Assembly (NCBI GenBank): GCA_020161615.1
Contig: JAIUPD010000003.1
Span: 434,001 to 498,000 of the forward strand
Origin: Pseudomonadota bacterium
Lineage (GTDB): Bacteria > Pseudomonadota > Alphaproteobacteria > Rhodobacterales > Rhodobacteraceae
DNA: 64,000 bases
Direction of reading: 5' to 3'
Part shown: positions 44,118-53,503 of the stretch, one piece after another
Layout of the letters: the number at the start of each line of letters is the position of its first letter
Numbering within the stretch: the stretch's first letter is position 1
Made by a program: the position numbers and the translations under genes
The notes under the pieces: model-generated
The model's input: the letters and a program-made list of their open reading frames with translations, nothing else
Databases searched by the model: none
Told to the model about the DNA's origin: nothing

Positions 44118-44914
44118 GCGACATCCTTCGCGCCACGATCCTCGGTTGCGGCTCGTCGGGCGGGGTTCCGCGGCTGGGCGGCGACTGGGGCGCCTGCGAT
44201 CCCATGAACCCGCGCAACCGCCGCAGCCGCTGCTCGCTGCTGCTGGAGCGCATCGGCGCCAAGGGCACGACGCGGGTGCTGATCGACACCTCGCCCGACA
44301 TGCGCCAGCAACTCTTGGACGCGGGAATCGGCACGCTGGATGCCGTGGTCTTCACCCATGCGCACGCCGACCATGTGCATGGGATCGACGATCTGCGCAT
44401 GATCGTCTTCAACACCCGGCGTCGCCTGCCGGTCTGGGCCGATCCCTCGACCCAGGACGCGCTGCTCAGCCGCTTCGGCTATGCCTTCGTGCAGCCCGAG
44501 GGCTCGCCCTATCCGCCGATCTGCGACCTGCACACGATCCGCGGGGACCTGACGATCGAGGGCGCGGGCGGCCCGCTGACGCTCACGCCCTTCGAGGTCG
44601 ATCACGGCAGCATCGACGCCCTCGGTTTCCGCATCGGCGATCTGGCCTATCTGCCCGATGTGGTCCGCATCCCCGATCCGGTCTGGCCGGTGCTGGAGGG
44701 GCTGGAATGCTGGATCCTCGACGCGCTGCGCTACAAGCCGCATCCGACCCACGCCCATGTCGCCCTGGCGCTGGAATGGATCGAACGGGCGGCGCCGCGG
44801 CGGGCAGTGCTGACCAACATGCATGTCGACATCGACCACAGCGTGATCGAATCCGAGACCCCGGACCATATTTCGGCCGCCTATGACGGCATGGTCATCG
44901 AGCTGGCCCTCTAG
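44114..44914 (+). CDS. MBL-fold hydrolase, PhnP-like
   Basis: A 266-residue metallo-beta-lactamase-fold phosphodiesterase of the PhnP group. The start TILGCGSSGGVPR and the motif HAHADHVHGIDD, with later FEVDHGSI and NMHVDIDH, are characteristic. PhnP cleaves cyclic phosphodiesters, but in this genomic place (after holB-tatD, no phn genes) relatives are probably nucleotide or RNA phosphodiesterases. Translationally coupled to the TatD-type gene through an ATGA overlap. Confidence 0.88.
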   Translation: MSDILRATILGCGSSGGVPRLGGDWGACDPMNPRNRRSRCSLLLERIGAKGTTRVLIDTSPDMRQQLLDAGIGTLDAVVFTHAHADHVHGIDDLRMIVFNTRRRLPVWADPSTQDALLSRFGYAFVQPEGSPYPPICDLHTIRGDLTIEGAGGPLTLTPFEVDHGSIDALGFRIGDLAYLPDVVRIPDPVWPVLEGLECWILDALRYKPHPTHAHVALALEWIERAAPRRAVLTNMHVDIDHSVIESETPDHISAAYDGMVIELAL

Positions 44915-44932
44915 GCCCGCAGAAAGGCGGCC

Positions 44933-45862
44933 ATGCAGGCGCTTGTCCAGGTCATCCTTCCCGTCTTTCTGGTGGTGGGCGCGGGCTATCTGGCCGCCTG
45001 GCGCGGCTGGATGACCGCGGGCGGCGTCGACGGGCTGATGAAATTCGCCCAAGGGATCGCCATCCCGATGCTGCTGTTCCTGGCGATGATGCGGCTCGAC
45101 CTGGCCCATGTCTTCGATTGGCGGCTGCTGGTCAGCTTCTATGGCGGCGCCATCTCGGGCTTTGTCGCGGGGCTTCTGGGCGCACGGTTCCTGTTCGGAC
45201 GCGAGTGGGAAGACGCGGTGGCGGTGGGCTTCATCTGCCTCTTCTCGAACTCGATGCTGCTGGGCGTGCCGATCACCGAACGCGCCTATGGCACCGAGGC
45301 GCTGGCGCCGAATTACATCATCGTCGCCTTCCACGCGCCGCTTTGCTACCTGATCGGCATCACGGCGATGGAGGGGGTGAAGGCCCGGGGCGCGGGCCTT
45401 GGCCGGACGGCGATGAAGGCGCTGAACGGGCTCTGGCACAACCCGCTGGTCATCGGCATCGCCCTGGGGGCGGCGGTGAACCTGAGCGGGCTGACCCTGC
45501 CCGGCGTCGTGGTCGATGCGGTCGAGCTGATCTCGCGCGCGGGGTTGCCCGCGGCGCTGTTCGGGCTGGGCGGCGTGCTCTTCCGCTACCGGCCCGAGGG
45601 CGATCTGCGCCTCATCGCCTATGTCGTGGTGATCTCGCTGGCCCTGCATCCGACGATCACCTGGGGGCTGGGCCGGTTCTTCGCGCTGGACCATGGCCCG
45701 TTCCGCTCGGCGGTGCTGACCGCGGGCATGGCGCCCGGGGTCAACGCCTATCTCTTCGCCGACATGTACGGCCGCGCCAAGCGGATCGCGGCGTCGAGCG
45801 TGCTGATCGCCACCGCGCTCTGCATCCTCACCGCCTGGGGCTGGATGACGCTGCTGGCCTGA
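44933..45862 (+). CDS. AEC family transporter (auxin-efflux-carrier-like)
   Basis: A 309-residue membrane protein with about ten hydrophobic segments in the inverted 5+5 arrangement of AEC/BASS-like carriers. Typical stretches are LVVGAGYLAAWRGW near the N-terminus, NSMLLGVPI, and MAPGVNAYLFADMYGR in the second half. Members move small organic acids or malonate-type anions. It follows the PhnP-like gene by 18 bases, and its stop codon is four bases from the convergent nadE stop. Confidence 0.87.
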   Translation: MQALVQVILPVFLVVGAGYLAAWRGWMTAGGVDGLMKFAQGIAIPMLLFLAMMRLDLAHVFDWRLLVSFYGGAISGFVAGLLGARFLFGREWEDAVAVGFICLFSNSMLLGVPITERAYGTEALAPNYIIVAFHAPLCYLIGITAMEGVKARGAGLGRTAMKALNGLWHNPLVIGIALGAAVNLSGLTLPGVVVDAVELISRAGLPAALFGLGGVLFRYRPEGDLRLIAYVVVISLALHPTITWGLGRFFALDHGPFRSAVLTAGMAPGVNAYLFADMYGRAKRIAASSVLIATALCILTAWGWMTLLA

Positions 45863-45866
45863 CCCG

Positions 45867-47525
45867 TCAGGAAGGGTCGCGCCAGCGGTTGACCATCGGA
45901 TAGCGCCGGTCCAGCCAGAAGGCCCGCGTCGTCAGCCGCGTGCCCGGGGCCGATTGGAAGCGCTTCCACTCGCTGATGTAAAGGAGGTGCTCAACCTTCT
46001 TCACCGTCTCGCGCGCGAAGCCTTCGGCGACCAGTTCTTCGACTGACAGCTCGCGCTCGACCAGCCCGTCGAGGATCGCATCCAGCACCGGATAGGGCGG
46101 CAGGCTGTCCTCGTCCTTCTGATCCTCGCGCAGCTCGGCCGAGGGCGGCTTGTCGATGACACGCGGCGGGATCACCTCGCCCGCAGGGGCCAACATCCAG
46201 GGCCGGTGGTTCAGGTTGCGCCAGCGGCAGGTCTCGAAGACGCGGGTCTTGTAGAGGTCCTTGATCGGGTTGTAGCCGCCGTTCATGTCGCCATAGATCG
46301 TGGCGTAACCCACAGCCATTTCCGACTTGTTGCCCGTGGTCAGCAGCATGGCACCGGTCTTGTTCGAGATCGCCATCAGCAACAGGCCCCGGAGACGCGA
46401 CTGGATATTCTCCTCCGTCACATCGGGGGCGAGGCCGGCGAAGAGAGGGCCCAAAGCCTCGGTCACCGCCGCGCGCGGCCCGCTGATCGGCACGGTATCG
46501 AGCTTCGTCCCCAGCGCCCGCGCCACCGCCTCGGCATCCTCCAGCGAATGGGCCGAGGTGTATTCCGAGGGCAGCATCAGGCAATGCACGTTCTCAGGCC
46601 CCAGCGCATCCGCCGCAATCGTCGCCACCAGCGCCGAATCGATCCCGCCCGACAGGCCCAGCAGGACCCGCTTGAAGCCCGATTTGTGCAGGTAGTCGCG
46701 GGTCCCCACGACCATGGCGTGATAATCCCGCTCCCAATCCTCGGGCATCGGGGCCTTCTCGCCCGGCAGCGCGCGCCAGCCTTCGGCCGTCTCCTCGAAA
46801 TCGACATGAACCAGCGTCTCGAGGAAGCCGGGCAGCAGATGGGTCAGATGCCCGCCGGGGTTCAGCACGAAGGAAGTCCCGTCAAAGACCTGATCGTCCT
46901 GCCCGCCCACCATGTTCAGATAGACCATCGGCAGACCGGTCTCGATGACCCGGCTGACCATCAGCCCCATGCGGGTGTCGAACCGGCCCCGCGAATAGGG
47001 CGAGCCATTGGGGACCAGCAGGATCTCGGCCCCGGATTCGGCCTGCGCCTCGGCCACATCCTCGTGCCAGGCATCCTCGCAGATCGGCGTGCCGATGCGG
47101 ATCGGGCCGACCCGGTAGGGGCCGGAAATGTCGGCAGGGGTGAAAAGCCGCTTCTCGTCGAAGACCAGGTCGTTGGGCAGATGATGCTTCTTCACCACCG
47201 CCGCGATCCGGCCGCCCGCCAGGATGTAATAGACGTTGTAGAGCTTGCCGCCCTCGATCAGCGGCCCGCCGATGCCCAGCGCCGGCCCCTCGGCGCAGGC
47301 CCGGGCCAGCGCCTCGACCTCGGCCATGGCGGCGCGGGCGAAGGCCGGTTTCATCACCAGATCCTGCGTCTGGTAGCCGGTGATGAACATTTCGGGGAAA
47401 GCGATCATCGCCGCCCCCGCGGCCCTGGCCTCGGCCCAGGCGTCACGCGCCTGCGCGGCATTGGCGGCAAGCGCGCCGACCACGGGATTCAACTGGGCCA
47501 GGGTCAGGCGGAAGGTCTGGGTCAT
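45867..47525 (-). CDS. nadE: Glutamine-dependent NAD+ synthetase
   Basis: A 552-residue two-domain enzyme making NAD from deamido-NAD, ATP and glutamine. The N-terminal nitrilase-type glutaminase has Glu (FPEMFITGYQ), Lys (KKHHLPND) and Cys (PICEDAWH) of its triad. The C-terminal ATP-pyrophosphatase domain has the P-loop SGGIDSA and TGNKSEMAVGY. ATG 47525 (MTQTFRLTLA) is preferred over the longer open frame, which adds a non-homologous leader. Convergent with the AEC transporter gene. Confidence 0.96.
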   Translation of the reverse strand: MTQTFRLTLAQLNPVVGALAANAAQARDAWAEARAAGAAMIAFPEMFITGYQTQDLVMKPAFARAAMAEVEALARACAEGPALGIGGPLIEGGKLYNVYYILAGGRIAAVVKKHHLPNDLVFDEKRLFTPADISGPYRVGPIRIGTPICEDAWHEDVAEAQAESGAEILLVPNGSPYSRGRFDTRMGLMVSRVIETGLPMVYLNMVGGQDDQVFDGTSFVLNPGGHLTHLLPGFLETLVHVDFEETAEGWRALPGEKAPMPEDWERDYHAMVVGTRDYLHKSGFKRVLLGLSGGIDSALVATIAADALGPENVHCLMLPSEYTSAHSLEDAEAVARALGTKLDTVPISGPRAAVTEALGPLFAGLAPDVTEENIQSRLRGLLLMAISNKTGAMLLTTGNKSEMAVGYATIYGDMNGGYNPIKDLYKTRVFETCRWRNLNHRPWMLAPAGEVIPPRVIDKPPSAELREDQKDEDSLPPYPVLDAILDGLVERELSVEELVAEGFARETVKKVEHLLYISEWKRFQSAPGTRLTTRAFWLDRRYPMVNRWRDPS

Positions 47526-47762
47526 CGCGGGTCTATCCTCTGCACCCGAGCTACATAGCAGGCTCACCGCCAAGGAAAAGCACCCCCTGCCCGTTCATTC
47601 TGCCGGAAATACGCAGGGGTGGGCGCCGGGAGGGGGCCTGCCCCCTTCCGGCCGGGGGGTGCGGGGGTGAGCGGCGTCTCGGAAACGCGCCAGTGGCGCG
47701 CCTCTCGCCGCGAACGCCGCGCCCGTGGCGCGGCCGGACCTTGCCGCCCGCTTCGCCCCGTG
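47526..47762. other. GC-rich gene-free stretch between nadE and cupin genes
   Basis: About 237 bases. It contains GGGGGC-CT-GCCCCC (near 47633-47646) inside a G/C-run region that resembles the flanks of the composite repeats at 49073 and 52013, but without their central core. No small gene is supported. Confidence 0.4.
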
Positions 47763-48107
47763 TCAGAGCCGGATCACGTAATCCTTGAGCATCGTCTCGA
47801 AGACCTCCCAGACGCCCGAGAGCCCCGGCCGGATCACCACTGTATCCCCCGCCTTCAGTTCCATGACCGTGCCGTCGTCGCAGGTCAGCACCGCACGCCC
47901 CTCATGCACGCGGATGTATTCCCATTCTTCGTAATGGAACCGCCAGGCCCCCGGCGTGGATTGCCAGAGCCCGGCGTAAAGCCCGTCCCGCTCCTCGAAA
48001 TCCCAGCTGGTATGCACGGGATCGCCCGAGACCAGTTTCGCGGGATCGGGCCGGGTCTCGACCGGGGCCACGCCCCCCTTGGTCATACGGAAGATCAGAT
48101 CGCTCAT
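47763..48107 (-). CDS. Cupin-domain protein (RmlC-like, DUF861-type)
   Basis: A 114-residue single cupin barrel. It contains [20 protein letters not shown] and a second-motif segment around [15 protein letters not shown], but only the first motif keeps a full set of polar metal residues. Proteins of this size and wording bind small ligands such as ureidoglycine or ethanolamine-type compounds, but the substrate here is unknown. It is divergent from the crotonase gene, 135 bases away. Confidence 0.82.
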   Translation of the reverse strand: MSDLIFRMTKGGVAPVETRPDPAKLVSGDPVHTSWDFEERDGLYAGLWQSTPGAWRFHYEEWEYIRVHEGRAVLTCDDGTVMELKAGDTVVIRPGLSGVWEVFETMLKDYVIRL

Positions 48108-48242
48108 CGGCCTCTCCGTTGCAAAGCGCCCCGCAGCATGCCCGGCGCCGGCCCGGCCGACAAGCGCCCGATCAGGACGCAGCGTCTTGTCTGGACTTCG
48201 CCCCGGCCCCGCCCCACCCTGCCCGCCAAACCGGAGGACATC

Positions 48243-49043
48243 ATGAAATCACTCGACGCGCTCGACCTCACCTTCACCACACTCACCGTGGACGGGGACG
48301 GCATCGCCACGCTCAGCCTCAACCGGCCCGAGAAGCGCAACGCGCTGAACGCCGCCACGGTGGACGAGTTGATCGACATCTTCACCGTGATCCCCCGCGC
48401 GGGGGTCCGGGCCGTGGTGCTGCGCGCCGAGGGGACGCATTTCTGCGCCGGGCTCGATCTGGTGGAACACCATCAGGAAGACCGCCGGCCCGAGGATTTC
48501 ATGCATGTCTGCCTGCGCTGGCACGAGGCCTTCAACAAGATGGAATACGGCGGCGTGCCGGTCATCGCCGCGCTGAAGGGCGCGGTCGTCGGCGGCGGGC
48601 TGGAACTGGCCTCCTCCGCCCATGTCCGCATCGCCGATGCCACGACCTATTTCGCCCTGCCCGAGGGCCAGCGCGGCCTCTTCACCGGCGGGGGGGCGAC
48701 GATCCGGGTCGCCGATCTGGTCGGCAAGGCCCGGATGATCGACATGATGCTGACGGGCCGCGTCTATCAGGGCGACGAGGCGATTTCCGTGGGCCTCGCG
48801 CAATACCTTGTCGAGGACAGCGAGGCCAAGGCCTATGCCCTGGCCCGTGCCGCCGCCTCGAACCCGCCCCTGTCGAATTTCGCCATCTGCTCGGCGATCA
48901 GCCACATGCAGAACATGTCGGCGCTCGACGCGGCCTATGCCGAATCGGTGGTGGCGGGGATCGTCAACACCCAACCCGCCAGCCGCGCCCGCCTCGCCGC
49001 CTTCGCCGACAAGAGTGCCGCGCGCGTGCGTCCGAACGAATAG
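48243..49043 (+). CDS. Enoyl-CoA hydratase/isomerase family (crotonase) protein
   Basis: A 266-residue crotonase-fold protein. The oxyanion-hole segments HFCAGLDL and [11 protein letters not shown] are intact, and [17 protein letters not shown] holds a Glu at the position of a catalytic acid. It acts on an acyl-CoA, as hydratase or isomerase. ATG 48243 has GGAGGA about five bases ahead; the longer open frame upstream is not coding. It is followed by a highly structured repeat region. Confidence 0.88.
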   Translation: MKSLDALDLTFTTLTVDGDGIATLSLNRPEKRNALNAATVDELIDIFTVIPRAGVRAVVLRAEGTHFCAGLDLVEHHQEDRRPEDFMHVCLRWHEAFNKMEYGGVPVIAALKGAVVGGGLELASSAHVRIADATTYFALPEGQRGLFTGGGATIRVADLVGKARMIDMMLTGRVYQGDEAISVGLAQYLVEDSEAKAYALARAAASNPPLSNFAICSAISHMQNMSALDAAYAESVVAGIVNTQPASRARLAAFADKSAARVRPNE

Positions 49044-49072
49044 CCGGGCCGCCTGCCGAGGCTTGGGACGGA

Positions 49073-49215
49073 GGAGCGGGGGGCCAGCCCCCCGCTCCCC
49101 CCGCTCAAGGGGGTTTTCCACCCCCTTGAGAAACCCCCGAGGATATTTGAAGCGCAAAGAAGGCGGCTTGCCGCCGTCATGATTTTCATCTTTGCGCTTC
49201 AAATATCCTCGGGGG
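49073..49215. repeat. Composite hairpin/palindrome element, copy A
   Basis: Three adjacent structures fill the gap after the crotonase gene: an 11-bp hairpin (49073-49098, arms GGAGCGGGGGG), an 11-bp hairpin (49104-49130, arms CTCAAGGGGGT) and a 27-bp perfect inverted repeat (arms 49134-49160 and 49189-49215, containing GAGGATATTTGAAGCGCAAA) with a 28-base spacer that itself holds GGCGGC-TT-GCCGCC. The 82-base core aligns without gaps to 52013-52094 (63 of 82 identical by eye). It could end transcription or act as a dispersed REP-like element. Confidence 0.85.
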
Positions 49216-49340
49216 GTGAATTGGCCGCAGGCTAAGAGGGGGGCAGAAGGCCCCCCTTCTTCGGCGCGGCGGCACGCCGCGCCGCTGGTCGCCCGAGGCG
49301 CAAGCGGCAGCGGGCAACGAGGGCGAAACTCCTCTCCCGT

Positions 49341-50768
49341 TCAGCCACGCTCCATCCGCGCCCAGAGCCGGGGCGCCATCGGGCCGACCGCCGCCTCGAT
49401 CGCCGCCATCGCCTCGACCACCAGATCCTCGCGCCAGCGCCGGCCGACGATCTGCACCCCGATCGGCTGCGGCCCCGCCTCCAGCGCCGCCAGCCCGGCC
49501 GGCACGTTCCCTGCCGGCAGGCCGAGGAAGTTCATCGAGGTCGACCACACCGCCGAGCCCATCACCTCGGCCACGCCCTCTGCCCCCTCGACATCGCGGC
49601 CCGGGGCGAAGAAGGGCCGGGGCAGGAACGGCGTCAGGATCAGCGGATAATCCTCGAGCAGCAGCGACCATTGCCGGGCGAACCCCGTGCGCGCGGCGAT
49701 GGCGCGCAGGTAATCGTCCGGCTCATAGGGCGGGAAGGCCGCGAAATATTCGGCGAAGATGCCCTTGATCGTCTCGGACCCCATGCGCTGGATATCGGCG
49801 CCCATCATCGCCTGCGTCTCGGTCATCAGCGCGCGGAGAGCCGTCTCGGCCAGGGGACGCAAGGCGGGGGGCGTGATCTCCTCGACCTGATAGCCCGCCT
49901 CCTTGAGCGCGGCGCGCGCCTGGTCAAGGGCCGCCGAGACCTCGGGATGCAGCGGGAAGTCCAGCGTCTCGCGGGTGAAACCCACCGTCACCGGCCCATC
50001 AAGCGCCGCGCCTTTCCAGGGCAGCGGCACGTGGAACGGGTCGCGCGGATCGGGGCGGATCATCACCGGCATGGCCAGCGCCAGGTCACGCGCCGACCGC
50101 GCGATCAGGCCCTGCACCGACATCGCCTGCGCCAGCATCCCGCGCTCGGCCTTCTGCGAGGGGTTCCAGGCCGGCACCCGCCCCAGCCCCGGCTTCACCG
50201 TCACCGCCCCATTGGCCGCGGCCGGGTAGCGCAGCGATCCGGCGATGTCGTTGCCCTGGGCCAGCGCCCCCATCCCCGCCATCACCGCGGATCCCGCCCC
50301 GCCCGAGGACCCGCCGGCCGAGACATGCCGCCCCCAGGGGTTCCAGGTGCGGCCGTGGAGCGGGTTGTCGGTATCGACCCGGAAAGAAAACTCGGGCGTG
50401 TTCGTCCGTCCGATCAACACCGCCCCGGCCTCGAGCAGGTTGCGCACCAGCGGCGCATCCTCGGGCGCGAGGTGATCCTGCAGCGCCGGCAGCCCGTTCG
50501 AACTGGCATGCCCCTTCTGGTCGATGTTGATCTTGATGGTGACCGGCACGCCATGGAGCGGGCCTTTCGGTCCCTCGGCAGCATCGAGCGCGCGGGCCCG
50601 GGTCAGGGCGGAAGCCGAGAGATCCTCGACCACGGCGTTGAGCGCGGGATTGGTCGCCTGCATCCGCTCGACGGCGGCGATGACGGCTTCTTCGGCCGAA
50701 ACCTCGCCCGCCCGTGTCAGGGCCGAGAGTTCGGTGGCGGTCAATTGCCAGAGGGGGGTGTCGGCCAT
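49341..50768 (-). CDS. Amidase signature family protein
   Basis: A 475-residue amidase. The catalytic triad is Lys79 (VTIKIN), the cis-Ser in GGSSGG (residues 152-157) and the nucleophile Ser178 in [11 protein letters not shown], slightly unusual in having AGSLR where GGSIR is common. The C-terminal PAGNVPAG and [11 protein letters not shown] segments are standard. It would hydrolyse an amide or carbamate; it is unlikely to be GatA because no GatB/GatC genes lie nearby and the length and wording match stand-alone amidases. ATG 50768 gives a full N-terminus. Confidence 0.9.
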   Translation of the reverse strand: MADTPLWQLTATELSALTRAGEVSAEEAVIAAVERMQATNPALNAVVEDLSASALTRARALDAAEGPKGPLHGVPVTIKINIDQKGHASSNGLPALQDHLAPEDAPLVRNLLEAGAVLIGRTNTPEFSFRVDTDNPLHGRTWNPWGRHVSAGGSSGGAGSAVMAGMGALAQGNDIAGSLRYPAAANGAVTVKPGLGRVPAWNPSQKAERGMLAQAMSVQGLIARSARDLALAMPVMIRPDPRDPFHVPLPWKGAALDGPVTVGFTRETLDFPLHPEVSAALDQARAALKEAGYQVEEITPPALRPLAETALRALMTETQAMMGADIQRMGSETIKGIFAEYFAAFPPYEPDDYLRAIAARTGFARQWSLLLEDYPLILTPFLPRPFFAPGRDVEGAEGVAEVMGSAVWSTSMNFLGLPAGNVPAGLAALEAGPQPIGVQIVGRRWREDLVVEAMAAIEAAVGPMAPRLWARMERG

Positions 50769-50911
50769 CGTCGCTCCGGGGTTGGGTCGGCCGCAGACTA
50801 GGCCGGAGGCGGCGCCCGGCGCAATGGCTTAGGCCCCGCGCAGGCCACCGGGGGCTTGCCGCGGCGGGGCGGGCTTTCTATACCCCGCCCAAAGCCGCGC
50901 GCGAGGCCGCC

Positions 50912-51853
50912 ATGACCTTCACCCATCGCCATCTCCTCGGGATCGAGCCGCTGCACCCGGCCGAGATCACCGCCATCCTCGACCTTGCCGACGATTACGT
51001 CGCGCTGAACCGCTCGGGCGACAAGCATTCCGACGCGCTGAAGGGCCTGACCCAGATCAACATGTTCTTCGAGAATTCGACGCGCACCCAGGCCTCGTTC
51101 GAACTGGCCGGCAAGCGGCTGGGCGCCGATGTGATGAACATGGCGATGCAGAGTTCGAGCGTGAAGAAGGGCGAGACGCTGATCGACACGGCGCTGACCC
51201 TGAACGCCATGCACCCCGACCTGCTGGTGGTGCGCCACCCCTCCTCGGGCGCGGTGGACCTGCTGGCGCAGAAGGTCAATTGCGCGGTGCTGAACGCGGG
51301 CGACGGCAAGCACGAGCATCCGACGCAGGCGCTGCTCGACGCGCTGACCATCCGGCGCAAGAAGGGTCGGCTGCACCGGCTGAGCGTGGCGATCTGCGGC
51401 GATATCGCCCATAGCCGGGTGGCGCGCTCGAACCTGATCCTGCTGGGCAAGATGGAGAACCGGGTGCGCCTGATCGGCCCGCCGACGCTGATGCCGGCGG
51501 GCGTGTCGGAATTCGGCTGCGAGGTCTTCGACGACATGCGCGAGGGGCTGGAAGGCGCCGATGTGGTGATGATGCTGCGGCTGCAGAAAGAACGGATGGA
51601 CGGCGGCTTTATCCCCTCCGAGCGGGAATATTACCACCGCTACGGCCTCGACGCCGAGAAACTGGCCTTTGCCAAGCCCGACGCCATCGTCATGCACCCG
51701 GGGCCGATGAACCGGGGGGTGGAGATCGACGGCACGATCGCCGACGACATCAACCGCTCGGTGATTCAGGAGCAGGTGGAGATGGGCGTGGCGGTGCGGA
51801 TGGCGGCGATGGACCTGCTGGCGCGCAACCTGCGCGCGGCGCGCGCGGCCTGA
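50912..51853 (+). CDS. pyrB: Aspartate carbamoyltransferase catalytic subunit
   Basis: A 313-residue enzyme for the first committed step of pyrimidine synthesis. Carbamoyl-phosphate site [12 protein letters not shown], the carbamoyl-contact segment [20 protein letters not shown], and [11 protein letters not shown] near the C-terminus are diagnostic. The ATG at 50912 ([10 protein letters not shown]) is used, since the longer open frame has an Arg-rich non-homologous leader. No pyrI and no pyrC follow directly; the next genes encode PH-like membrane proteins, so pyrC lies elsewhere or outside the window. Confidence 0.96.
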   Translation: MTFTHRHLLGIEPLHPAEITAILDLADDYVALNRSGDKHSDALKGLTQINMFFENSTRTQASFELAGKRLGADVMNMAMQSSSVKKGETLIDTALTLNAMHPDLLVVRHPSSGAVDLLAQKVNCAVLNAGDGKHEHPTQALLDALTIRRKKGRLHRLSVAICGDIAHSRVARSNLILLGKMENRVRLIGPPTLMPAGVSEFGCEVFDDMREGLEGADVVMMLRLQKERMDGGFIPSEREYYHRYGLDAEKLAFAKPDAIVMHPGPMNRGVEIDGTIADDINRSVIQEQVEMGVAVRMAAMDLLARNLRAARAA

Positions 51854-52012
51854 AGTCCGGCGAGAGGCTTCGCCCTCGTTCCCCGCTGCCGCGGGCAACC
51901 AGCGGCGCGGGGCTCGTCCACCGGACGATCCCCTGATCGCGCCTCCCCCTCCTGGCCCGCGTCCTGATCCCGCCCGTCGCTTGTGTTGCGGGCGTTCGGG
52001 CCTGGGCCCTCA

Positions 52013-52153
52013 CCCTCGCGGCTATTCGGAGCGCAAAGAAGACGGCTCAACGCGCTCTTCACCTTCATCTTTGTTCTGGAAATATCCTCGGGGGTTTCCA
52101 AAGGGGTCCCGAGGGTCCCCTTTGGCGGGGGGCGCGGGGGGCTGGCCCCCCGC
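52013..52153. repeat. Composite hairpin/palindrome element, copy B
   Basis: The core (52013-52094) is a diverged version of the palindrome at 49134-49215: left arm 22 of 27, spacer 18 of 28 and right arm 23 of 27 identical, same length throughout. Next come a 13-bp near-perfect hairpin (52098-52125, arms CCAAAGGGGTCCC) and a hairpin with arms GCGGGGGG around CTGG (52134-52153). The same hairpins flank copy A, but on the other side of the core. A further C7-ATTC-G7 hairpin is at 52194-52211. Bases 51854-52012 and 52212-52282 contain no supportable gene. Confidence 0.75.
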
Positions 52154-52282
52154 TTCCGCCCGACCTCGCCACCCGCCCCCGGTCCCGGAAGAGCCCCCCC
52201 ATTCGGGGGGGTTGTCGCACGCCCGGGGGCGCGGCATCGTGCGGGGATCGATGATTACCCGATGGGTCAAAGGATTGCGTGG

Positions 52283-52834
52283 ATGCGGGCGGCCCCCTTC
52301 TTGGACGATTTCCTGATCCCCGGCGAGGTTCTGCTCTGGCACGGTCGGCCGCGGCAGGGGTTCCTGTGGCGCGTTGCCGGGCAGGCGCTGTGGGCGACGG
52401 GGGCGGCGTTGTGTCTCGCCCTCGGGCTCTGGCTGCTCGATCTGCCCGGGCTGATGGCTGGATCGTCCCGCGGCGGCCTGCCGCTGGCGGGCGGCGCGCT
52501 GCTGCTGCTGGGATCCGTCCTGATCCTCGGCCGGCTGGTCGCCGACCGGCGCCGACGCGCCCGGACCTACTACGCCCTGACCGACCGGGCGGCGCTGATC
52601 CTCGAGGATCGCGCTGGTGGCTGGCACCTCTCGCGTTGTACCAAAGGCCAGATGCGCCGGATGCAGCTGGTCAAGGGCGATCCCGGAACGCTCTGGTTCG
52701 GCCAGATCCATGCCGCCGATCCCCGGGGCGCTGTCATCGCCGGGCGCAGCCCTCGCCTCGGGTTTCGCCATATCGACGACGCGCGCCGGGTCTGGGACCT
52801 GATGGCGCCCCACCGCAAGGAGATCGCGGGATGA
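52283..52834 (+). CDS. PH-like membrane protein, first of a tandem pair
   Basis: A 183-residue protein with an N-terminal segment LIPGEVLLWHGRPRQGF, two hydrophobic helices (about residues 37-60 and 68-88) and a C-terminal YYALTDRAALILEDRAGGW region typical of bacterial PH-like domains, ending in a segment (FRHIDDARRVWDLM) shared with the next gene. ATG 52283 is chosen because AAAGGA lies at 52269-52274; ATG 52262 is the alternative. Its stop overlaps the next start by four bases. The function is unknown; a membrane scaffold or lipid-contact role is plausible for the family. Confidence 0.75.
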   Translation: MRAAPFLDDFLIPGEVLLWHGRPRQGFLWRVAGQALWATGAALCLALGLWLLDLPGLMAGSSRGGLPLAGGALLLLGSVLILGRLVADRRRRARTYYALTDRAALILEDRAGGWHLSRCTKGQMRRMQLVKGDPGTLWFGQIHAADPRGAVIAGRSPRLGFRHIDDARRVWDLMAPHRKEIAG

Positions 52835-53424
52835 GCATACCCCAGGGTTGGGAAGGCATTCTGGAAGAAGGCGAGACGATCCTCTGGCAGGGACGGCCGG
52901 TCACCGGCGTCCGGCTGCGGGATTTCCTGGGGCTTCCCCTGGTCTTCGGCCTGTTCTTCACCGGCTTTTCCCTGGTCTGGATCGCCATGGCCCGGCTGAT
53001 GACCCAGGGCGAGGATTTCTCGGTCTTCCCGCTCTTCGGCCTGCCCTTCCTGCTGGTCGGGCTCTATGTCGCCTTCGGCCTGCCGTTCGGGAAGGATTAC
53101 CTTCGCAAGCGCAGCTGGTACACGCTGAGCGACCGCAAGGCCTATGTCGCGACGGAACTCTTCGGCAAGCGGCGGCTCAAGGCCGTCCCCTATGCCGAGA
53201 TGAACATCCTCGAACTCGAGGACGGCACGCCCGGCAGCGTGACCTTCAAGCGCGAGATCACCGTCAGCCAGTACACCCGGCGCAACCGCAGTGGCGGGCG
53301 GAGCCGGCGCAGCCAGACCACGACCACCAACATCGGCTTCGAGCGGATCGAGGATGCGCGCACCGTCTACCGGATGATCGCGGCGCGGCGGGACCCTGTC
53401 CGGGCGCAGGCGGCACAGGGCTGA
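52831..53424 (+). CDS. PH-like membrane protein, second of a tandem pair
   Basis: A 197-residue paralogue of the preceding protein with the same layout: LEEGETILWQGRPV, two membrane helices, then WYTLSDRKAYVAT and a final IGFERIEDARTVYRMIAARRDP. It adds a Ser/Arg/Thr-rich loop (SGGRSRRSQTTTTN). Coupling through an ATGA overlap, and shared motifs at both ends, indicate local duplication followed by divergence and probably a heteromer. Such proteins follow pyrB in other Rhodobacterales as far as I recall, but the role is unknown. Confidence 0.78.
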   Translation: MSIPQGWEGILEEGETILWQGRPVTGVRLRDFLGLPLVFGLFFTGFSLVWIAMARLMTQGEDFSVFPLFGLPFLLVGLYVAFGLPFGKDYLRKRSWYTLSDRKAYVATELFGKRRLKAVPYAEMNILELEDGTPGSVTFKREITVSQYTRRNRSGGRSRRSQTTTTNIGFERIEDARTVYRMIAARRDPVRAQAAQG

Positions 53425-53503
53425 ACGGCCCGCGCCGACCGGCCACCGGAAACTCCGCGCCGAAGGGGTTGTTGCGGCCGGGGGGGCGCCCTACATCGGG
53501 GCG

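Noticed and set aside
48935..49189. Minus-strand frame beginning in the composite repeat
   Set aside because: Not annotated as a gene since most of it is antisense to the crotonase gene; the short conserved start is kept only as part of the repeat finding.
49341..50768. GatA subunit of the tRNA amidotransferase
   Set aside because: No gatB or gatC nearby and the active-site wording (AGSLR) fits stand-alone amidases better.
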